Shown here: positions 34,485-39,066 of the stretch, one piece after another
Layout: the number at the start of each line of letters is the position of its first letter
How positions within the stretch are numbered: position 1 is the first letter of the stretch
DNA from: Marinilabiliaceae bacterium UBA5488
GTDB lineage: Bacteria > Bacteroidota > Bacteroidia > Bacteroidales > Marinilabiliaceae
Assembly: GCA_002427105.1 (NCBI GenBank)
Contig: DIPM01000037.1
Location: 1-39,066, forward strand
Direction of reading: 5' to 3'
DNA length: 39,066 bases
The notes under the pieces: model-generated
What the model was told of the DNA's origin: nothing
The model's input: only the letters and a program-made list of their open reading frames with translations
The model's database searches: none
Position numbers and translations under genes: made by a program

Positions 34485-35819
34485 ATGAAGCTTTGGGACA
34501 AGGGTAAAACAGTAAACCGGAAGATTGAAGAGTTTACAGTCGGACGCGACAGGGAGCTTGACGCGGAATTGGCACAGTTTGACGTTATGGGCAGCATGGC
34601 TCATATTATTATGCTGCAAAAGGTCGGTCTTTTAAGCGCCGGGGAACTTGAACAGTTGCTGCCTGAACTTAAAAAACTTTATAAACTTGCCCTTGAGGGT
34701 AAATTGCTAATTGAAGAGGGCGTAGAGGATATTCATTCTCAGGTGGAAATGCTGCTGACTGAGGCTCTTGGCGAAACAGGTAAAAAGATTCACAGCGGCC
34801 GCTCACGCAATGATCAGGTGCTGCTCGACCTTAAATTATACGCCCGCCATCGTATCATGCAGGTAGCCGAGGCGGTCGGGGAGTTGTTTGCCGCGCTGCA
34901 AAAGCGTAGCGAAGCCCATAAAAACGATTTAATGCCCGGTTATACTCATCTGCAGGTGGCTATGCCCTCCTCGTTCGGACTATGGTTTGGTGCTTATGCC
35001 GAAAGCTTGGTTGACGATATGCACCTGATGCTTGCCGCCTGGCGTATAGTCAATCAAAATCCCCTTGGAGCAGCCGCGGGCTATGGCAGCTCGTTTCCGC
35101 TGGATCGTAAGTTAAGCACGCGCCTTCTGGGCTTTGATGATTTGAGCTATAACGTGGTTTATGCACAGATGGGACGAGGAAAGATGGAGCGCTCGCTAAC
35201 TATGGCAATGGCATCAGTGGCCGCTACCTTAGGCAAGCTGGCTGCTGACGCTTGTTTGTTTATGAGTCAAAACTTCAGCTTTATCTCCCTTCCCGACGAA
35301 TTGACAACCGGCTCGAGCATTATGCCTCACAAGAAAAATCCTGATGTTTTTGAACTTATACGCGCAAAGTGTAATAAGCTTCAGGCTGTGCCCCAGCAGA
35401 TTATGATGATTATGGCTAATTTGCCTTCCGGCTATTTCCGTGATTTGCAGATTACAAAAGAAATTTTTATCCCTGCTTTTGACGAATTGCTGAGTTGCAT
35501 TGACCTGACAATTTTTGCTGTGGAAAATATGGGCGTTAAAAAGGATTTGATGAGGGATCCCAGATATAAATATGCTTTCAGTGTTGAAGAGGTTAACAAA
35601 AGGGTGCTCGAAGGCATGCCTTTTAGGAATGCCTACCGTGAAGTTGGATTAGAAATCGAAAGCGGTCGTTTTGTTGCTCCCGAAACCATTAAGCATAGCC
35701 ATGAAGGTAGTATCGGAAATCTTTGTAACAAGGAGATTAAAAAGAAGTTTGATGACTTAATGAACGGCTTTACTTTTGCCCAGGTTAATAAAGCGCTCGA
35801 AGAATTGCTAAATAAATAA
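34485..35819 (+). CDS. argH: Argininosuccinate lyase
   Basis: A 444-residue fumarase/aspartase-superfamily enzyme splitting argininosuccinate to arginine and fumarate. It carries the ArgH segment HSGRSRNDQVLLDL (about residues 104-117), LMPGYTHLQVAMP and the superfamily signature GSSIMPHKKNP. Length is within the family range. It begins after a 134-base gap and is followed 9 bases later by citrate synthase, suggesting argH-gltA-carA as a sub-operon. Confidence 0.97.
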   Translation: MKLWDKGKTVNRKIEEFTVGRDRELDAELAQFDVMGSMAHIIMLQKVGLLSAGELEQLLPELKKLYKLALEGKLLIEEGVEDIHSQVEMLLTEALGETGKKIHSGRSRNDQVLLDLKLYARHRIMQVAEAVGELFAALQKRSEAHKNDLMPGYTHLQVAMPSSFGLWFGAYAESLVDDMHLMLAAWRIVNQNPLGAAAGYGSSFPLDRKLSTRLLGFDDLSYNVVYAQMGRGKMERSLTMAMASVAATLGKLAADACLFMSQNFSFISLPDELTTGSSIMPHKKNPDVFELIRAKCNKLQAVPQQIMMIMANLPSGYFRDLQITKEIFIPAFDELLSCIDLTIFAVENMGVKKDLMRDPRYKYAFSVEEVNKRVLEGMPFRNAYREVGLEIESGRFVAPETIKHSHEGSIGNLCNKEIKKKFDDLMNGFTFAQVNKALEELLNK

Positions 35820-35828
35820 TAGAAATAT

Positions 35829-37172
35829 ATGGCTGTATTGAAGAAACTGGCGGAAGCCTCAGTGCTATCCTCGGATATTGAAAAGGGACTGTACGATAAG
35901 TATAATGTGAAGCGTGGATTGCGCAATGCCGATTTCTCCGGAGTTTTGGTGGGACTTACCAATATCGGTAATGTTATTGGTTATGAAAAGGATGAAAACG
36001 GAATATCTATTCCTAAACATGGGCAGCTCTTTTATCGTGGTTATGAAATCACAGATCTTACCCATGGCTTTCAAGCCGACAATCGTCATGGTTTTGAAGA
36101 GACTGCCTATCTGCTTTTGGCAGGAAGCCTTCCCTCAGGAGTTGAACTTAAGGAGTTTAGCGGCCTTATTAAACAAGAACAGGAATTGCCCTTTTCGCTA
36201 TCGAAGAATCTTATCCTTTCGCTGCGCGGGAAATGTATTATGAATATGCTGGCGCGCACCGTGTTGGGACTTTACACCGTGGATGATCAAGCCGAAAACT
36301 ATGCCCCGGAGAACCTGGTTCGCCAATCAATCAGCCTGATAGCCCGCTTTCCGGTGATTGTGGCCTACGCGTTTTTTGGCATGCGCCATTCCTTCCAGCA
36401 TCGATCCCTGATAATTCGTCACCCCCGACCTGAGCTTAGCCTTGCCGAGAATTTCCTGTATATGCTCAAGGGCGATAATTACAGTAAGCTGCATGCAGAT
36501 TTGCTTGACCTCGCTTTGGTGCTTCATGCCGAGCATGGTGGTGGTAATAACTCTTCATTTACAACCCGTCTGGTCAGTTCGGCTCAAACTGATACTTACT
36601 CGGCGATTGCCGCCGCTCTTGGCTCGCTCAAAGGTGAGTTGCACGGTGGAGCCAATATCAAGGTTATCGGCATGATGGAAGATATTAAGAAGAATGTTAA
36701 GAATTGGGCTGATGAAAAAGAGGTGGACGCGTATCTGACAAAGATTTTAAGGAAAGAAGCCTACGACGGTTCCGGTAAAATCTATGGAATAGGCCATGCT
36801 ATTTATACCTTGTCTGACCCGCGTTGCGTTCTCCTCAAGGAAAAGGCAGGTTTGCTGGCCAAAGAGGCCGGGAAGGAAGATGAATACCACCTTTATGAGA
36901 GCGTGGAGAGATTAGCCCCGGAAGCTTTCTATCGTTTTAAAGGAAACAATACAAAAACCATATCGGCCAACGTGGATTTTTATTCAGGATTGGTGTATAA
37001 ATGTATGGGCATCCCGGTGGAGCTTTTTACCCCGATTTTTGCTATAGCACGAATAACCGGATGGGCTGCGCATCGCATTGAGGAAGTTACATCTTCAAGT
37101 GCCCGCATAATCCGCCCTGCCTACAAAAGTGTAGTTGACCCCAGAGAGTATATGCCGATGGGGAAGAGGTAG
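35829..37172 (+). CDS. gltA: Citrate synthase
   Basis: A 447-residue citrate synthase that condenses oxaloacetate and acetyl-CoA. Catalytic residues align with the classical triad: His236 in HAEHGGG, His323 in GIGHAIY with DPR following, and Asp383 in NVDFYSG. LHGGAN is also present. The N-terminal extension (about 30 residues before the core) fits the longer Bacteroidetes form. It is tightly linked to argH (9 bases). Citrate leads to 2-oxoglutarate and then glutamate, the shared precursor of arginine and proline, which gives a metabolic reason for clustering. The organism may have another copy elsewhere; this cannot be seen. Confidence 0.96.
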   Translation: MAVLKKLAEASVLSSDIEKGLYDKYNVKRGLRNADFSGVLVGLTNIGNVIGYEKDENGISIPKHGQLFYRGYEITDLTHGFQADNRHGFEETAYLLLAGSLPSGVELKEFSGLIKQEQELPFSLSKNLILSLRGKCIMNMLARTVLGLYTVDDQAENYAPENLVRQSISLIARFPVIVAYAFFGMRHSFQHRSLIIRHPRPELSLAENFLYMLKGDNYSKLHADLLDLALVLHAEHGGGNNSSFTTRLVSSAQTDTYSAIAAALGSLKGELHGGANIKVIGMMEDIKKNVKNWADEKEVDAYLTKILRKEAYDGSGKIYGIGHAIYTLSDPRCVLLKEKAGLLAKEAGKEDEYHLYESVERLAPEAFYRFKGNNTKTISANVDFYSGLVYKCMGIPVELFTPIFAIARITGWAAHRIEEVTSSSARIIRPAYKSVVDPREYMPMGKR

Positions 37173-37194
37173 TGCGATAGTTGGCTAATATTGA

Positions 37195-37202
37195 TAACTT
37201 TG
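37195..37202 (+). promoter_or_regulatory. -7 element of an internal promoter for carA
   Basis: TAACTTTG is a perfect TAnnTTTG match, about 50 bases before the carA ATG at 37253, in the 80-base gap after citrate synthase. The -33 signal is only a TG dinucleotide 20 bases upstream. It lies inside the extended carA frame that opens with TTG at 37181, which supports the later start. Confidence 0.45.
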
Positions 37203-37252
37203 CATTGTCAAACTGTAAGGATGGTTTTTTAATCAAGATTAATAGTTGGTAT

Positions 37253-38335
37253 ATGTCTGAAATAAAAGAGATTAGACTGGTTTTGGAGGATGGCACGAGC
37301 TTTACCGGAAAGTCGTTTGGCTATCATGGTTCGGTTGCCGGAGAGGTGGTTTTCAACACAGCAATGACAGGCTATCCTGAAAGTTTGACCGACCCGTCTT
37401 ATAAGGGACAGATATTGCTTGCTACCTATCCGCTGATGGGTAATTACGGGGTGCCTTCAAATGAGAGGGAAAACGGCATCCCTAAATTCTTTGAGTCGGA
37501 TGCTATCCATATTTCAGGACTGATAGTGTCGGACTACTCGGCGGAATTTAGTCACTGGAACGCGAAATGCAGTCTGGAAGCTTGGTTGAAAGAGAATAAA
37601 GTGCCGGCTATTTATGATATAGATACCCGTGAGCTGACAAAGCTGCTTCGCGACAAGGGACCCATGCTTGGGAAAATTATTGCCGATGAGGTGGACGTGG
37701 AGTTTTATAATCCCGACCTTCATAATATGGCTGCCTTGGTAGCTACTAAGGAAAAAGTGGTTTATGGCAAGGGTAAGCATAAAGTCGTATTGGTTGATAC
37801 CGGTGCAAAGTATAATATTCTGCGCTGCCTGCTGCGGCGCGACACTACCGTTGTTCGGGTTCCATGGGATTATGACTTCAATGATGATGATTACGATGGT
37901 ATTATGCTAGCCAACGGTCCGGGGAATCCTGCAATGTATCAAATGACCGTTGATAATATAAAAAAGGCTCTGCTTGAGGATAAGCCCATCTTTGGTATTT
38001 GCCTGGGCAATCAGCTTTTGGGTCTTGCTGCCGGAGGAAGCTCGCATAAGTTGAAGTATGGTCACCGGGCGCATAATCATCCGGTAAGGATGGTGGGAAC
38101 TGACAGTTGCTATATCACCAGCCAAAACCACGGCTTTGTGCTCGATACTGACTCCCTGGGAGCTGAGTGGGAACCATTATTTGTTAATCTTAACGACAAT
38201 ACAAACGAGGGGATAAGGCACAAAAGCAAGCCATTTTTCTCAACGCAGTTTCACCCCGAAGCCTCAAGCGGACCTACCGACACAGAATTCCTCTTCGATA
38301 AGTTTATCGAATTAATTGAAGAAAGTAAGAAGTGA
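37253..38335 (+). CDS. carA: Carbamoyl-phosphate synthase small (glutaminase) subunit
   Basis: A 360-residue subunit that releases ammonia from glutamine and channels it to CarB. The N-terminal CPSase small domain (FNTAMTGYPESLTDPSY) is followed by a class I glutamine amidotransferase domain. This shows Cys250 in GICLGNQ (nucleophile), His334 and Glu336 in TQFHPEAS, and ANGPGNP. The frame opens at a TTG at 37181, but the ATG at 37253 gives the standard N-terminus and is preferred. It is the last gene of the cluster, ahead of a terminator, and about 15 kb from its partner carB on the other strand. Confidence 0.97.
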   Translation: MSEIKEIRLVLEDGTSFTGKSFGYHGSVAGEVVFNTAMTGYPESLTDPSYKGQILLATYPLMGNYGVPSNERENGIPKFFESDAIHISGLIVSDYSAEFSHWNAKCSLEAWLKENKVPAIYDIDTRELTKLLRDKGPMLGKIIADEVDVEFYNPDLHNMAALVATKEKVVYGKGKHKVVLVDTGAKYNILRCLLRRDTTVVRVPWDYDFNDDDYDGIMLANGPGNPAMYQMTVDNIKKALLEDKPIFGICLGNQLLGLAAGGSSHKLKYGHRAHNHPVRMVGTDSCYITSQNHGFVLDTDSLGAEWEPLFVNLNDNTNEGIRHKSKPFFSTQFHPEASSGPTDTEFLFDKFIELIEESKK

Positions 38336-38372
38336 GGTCTTATTATGCCGGGCTCTTTTGTGAAAATATAAA

Positions 38373-38407
38373 CAGCAGTTCTGATCACTCAGAACTGCTG
38401 CTTTTTT
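38373..38407 (+). terminator. Rho-independent terminator after carA
   Basis: A perfect 12-bp stem (38373-38384 with 38389-38400; CAGCAGTTCTGA arms), a 4-base loop and a T6 run at 38402-38407. It ends the long arginine/proline transcription unit. Confidence 0.9.
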
Positions 38408-38427
38408 AGGATAGGATGTAGATGAGC

Positions 38428-39066
38428 TTATTTTTTGATGAGCGTGTAGGAACTAATACGTCCATCATTGTCTTCAATTTTTAGGATATAAACTCCCGGG
38501 CTGAGCTGTGAGGTCTGAATATTCGAAACAGAATAATCTGTTTTGAAAATTGTTTCGCCTAACAATGTTACTAAAGTTACTTGCTTAATATCTGTCCCGC
38601 CACTTATTAAAATTTCAGCCTCGAAGGGATTCGGCCATACCTGAATTTTTGTTGCTTCTTTATCATTCAGTGAAGTAAGTATGTCAAAATTGGCTGTTAA
38701 GCTTACATCGCTTGCTGGCATTGTGTAAATAAAAGAAGCCTCAGTGCTGAGAATATTCTCGGCGGCATCTGTCCAGCTAACAAACTGATAGCCTGTAGCT
38801 GCTGTGGCTGAAAGAGAGACAGTTTCACCCATATTGTATGTCCCTGCACCACTTACAGTTCCACCAGCTTCAGGAGCAGCGCTTAGTGTAAGCTGATAGT
38901 CTATTAATTCAAAATTGGCTGTTAAGCTTACATCGCTTGCTGGCATTGCTGAGCTAAATGTTGCCGCACTGCTGATTAAAGTATTTTCTGTATCTGTCCA
39001 ACTGACAAACCTGTATCCCGATGCCGGGCTGGCAGAAACTTCAACAGTTTCACCCATATTGTATGT
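38428..39066 (-). CDS. C-terminal part of a T9SS-secreted protein with InlB-like repeats (partial)
   Basis: Only the C-terminus is in the window; the frame runs off the right edge, so the start is missing. It holds most of one and all of a second divergent InlB B-type repeat (TYNMGETV, GYxFVSWTD, MPASDVSLTANFD), about 75 residues each. A T9SS type A sorting domain of about 80 residues closes the protein: VWPNPFEAEILI, LGETIF, LSPGVYILKI, and a terminal Lys-Lys. Such proteins are exported through the outer membrane by the gliding/Por system and anchored or released. The carried catalytic or adhesive domain is beyond the window. The gene converges on carA and is unrelated to the arginine cluster. 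Confidence 0.88.
   Translation of the reverse strand, partial: TYNMGETVEVSASPASGYRFVSWTDTENTLISSAATFSSAMPASDVSLTANFELIDYQLTLSAAPEAGGTVSGAGTYNMGETVSLSATAATGYQFVSWTDAAENILSTEASFIYTMPASDVSLTANFDILTSLNDKEATKIQVWPNPFEAEILISGGTDIKQVTLVTLLGETIFKTDYSVSNIQTSQLSPGVYILKIEDNDGRISSYTLIKK
38684..38948 (-). repeat. 225-bp direct repeat in the secreted protein gene
   Basis: A 40-base stretch is identical at 38684-38723 and 38909-38948. A second identical stretch begins at 38821 and at 39046, all at a 225-base offset (75 codons). The near-identity at DNA level suggests recent duplication or gene conversion of the InlB-like repeat units. More copies are likely beyond the right edge. Confidence 0.85.

Overview
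The window is a piece of a Bacteroidetes chromosome. Supporting evidence is a SusC/SusD pair, a hybrid two-component regulator (HTCS), surface lipoprotein glycosidases, TAnnTTTG-type promoter elements, a type IX secretion (T9SS) sorting domain, and a transcarbamylase that reads as the Bacteroides-type N-succinylornithine enzyme. T9SS together with a Bacteroidales-like arginine pathway suggests a free-living or environmental member of the Bacteroidales/Marinilabiliales rather than a gut Bacteroides. That placement is inference.

Positions 1-19140 hold an arabinan-type polysaccharide utilization locus (PUL). A leftward HTCS gene (240-4481) faces a GH43 lipoprotein and an aldose 1-epimerase lipoprotein. 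A second block has a surface glycan-binding-like lipoprotein, SusC, SusD and a second GH43 lipoprotein. Between them lies a three-gene envelope operon (7506-10215) with its own promoter and terminator: a DUF4139/MuiA-type protein carrying an embedded TonB-plug-like segment, a small coiled-coil lipoprotein and an exported Glu/Lys/Ala-rich helical protein. The two PUL promoters share a 10-bp element at almost the same distance from the start codons, so it is a candidate HTCS operator. A 179-bp MITE-like inverted-repeat element sits at the left edge.

Positions 19165-38335 hold an almost complete arginine and proline biosynthesis cluster. carB points left. Divergent from it, running right, are argR, a GNAT acyltransferase (probable first enzyme), argG, argC, argD, a NUMOD4/HNH-like protein, proC, proB, proA, argF', argB, argE-like, argH, citrate synthase and carA. 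Every step from glutamate to arginine has a candidate enzyme, as does every step from glutamate to proline, and CarAB supplies carbamoyl phosphate. The carB-argR gap holds phased TTGCAT repeats that look like an ArgR operator, and seven tandem AACnnnn heptamers abutting the argR start.

The right edge (38428-39066, leftward) is the C-terminus of a secreted protein with 75-residue InlB-like repeats and a T9SS type A tail, cut by the window end. I saw no tRNA, rRNA or CRISPR array.

The most interesting leads are the TonB-plug graft inside a DUF4139 protein, the HNH-like gene inside the arginine operon, the alanine at the substrate-specificity position of ArgF', the shared PUL promoter element, and the repeat structures upstream of argR.
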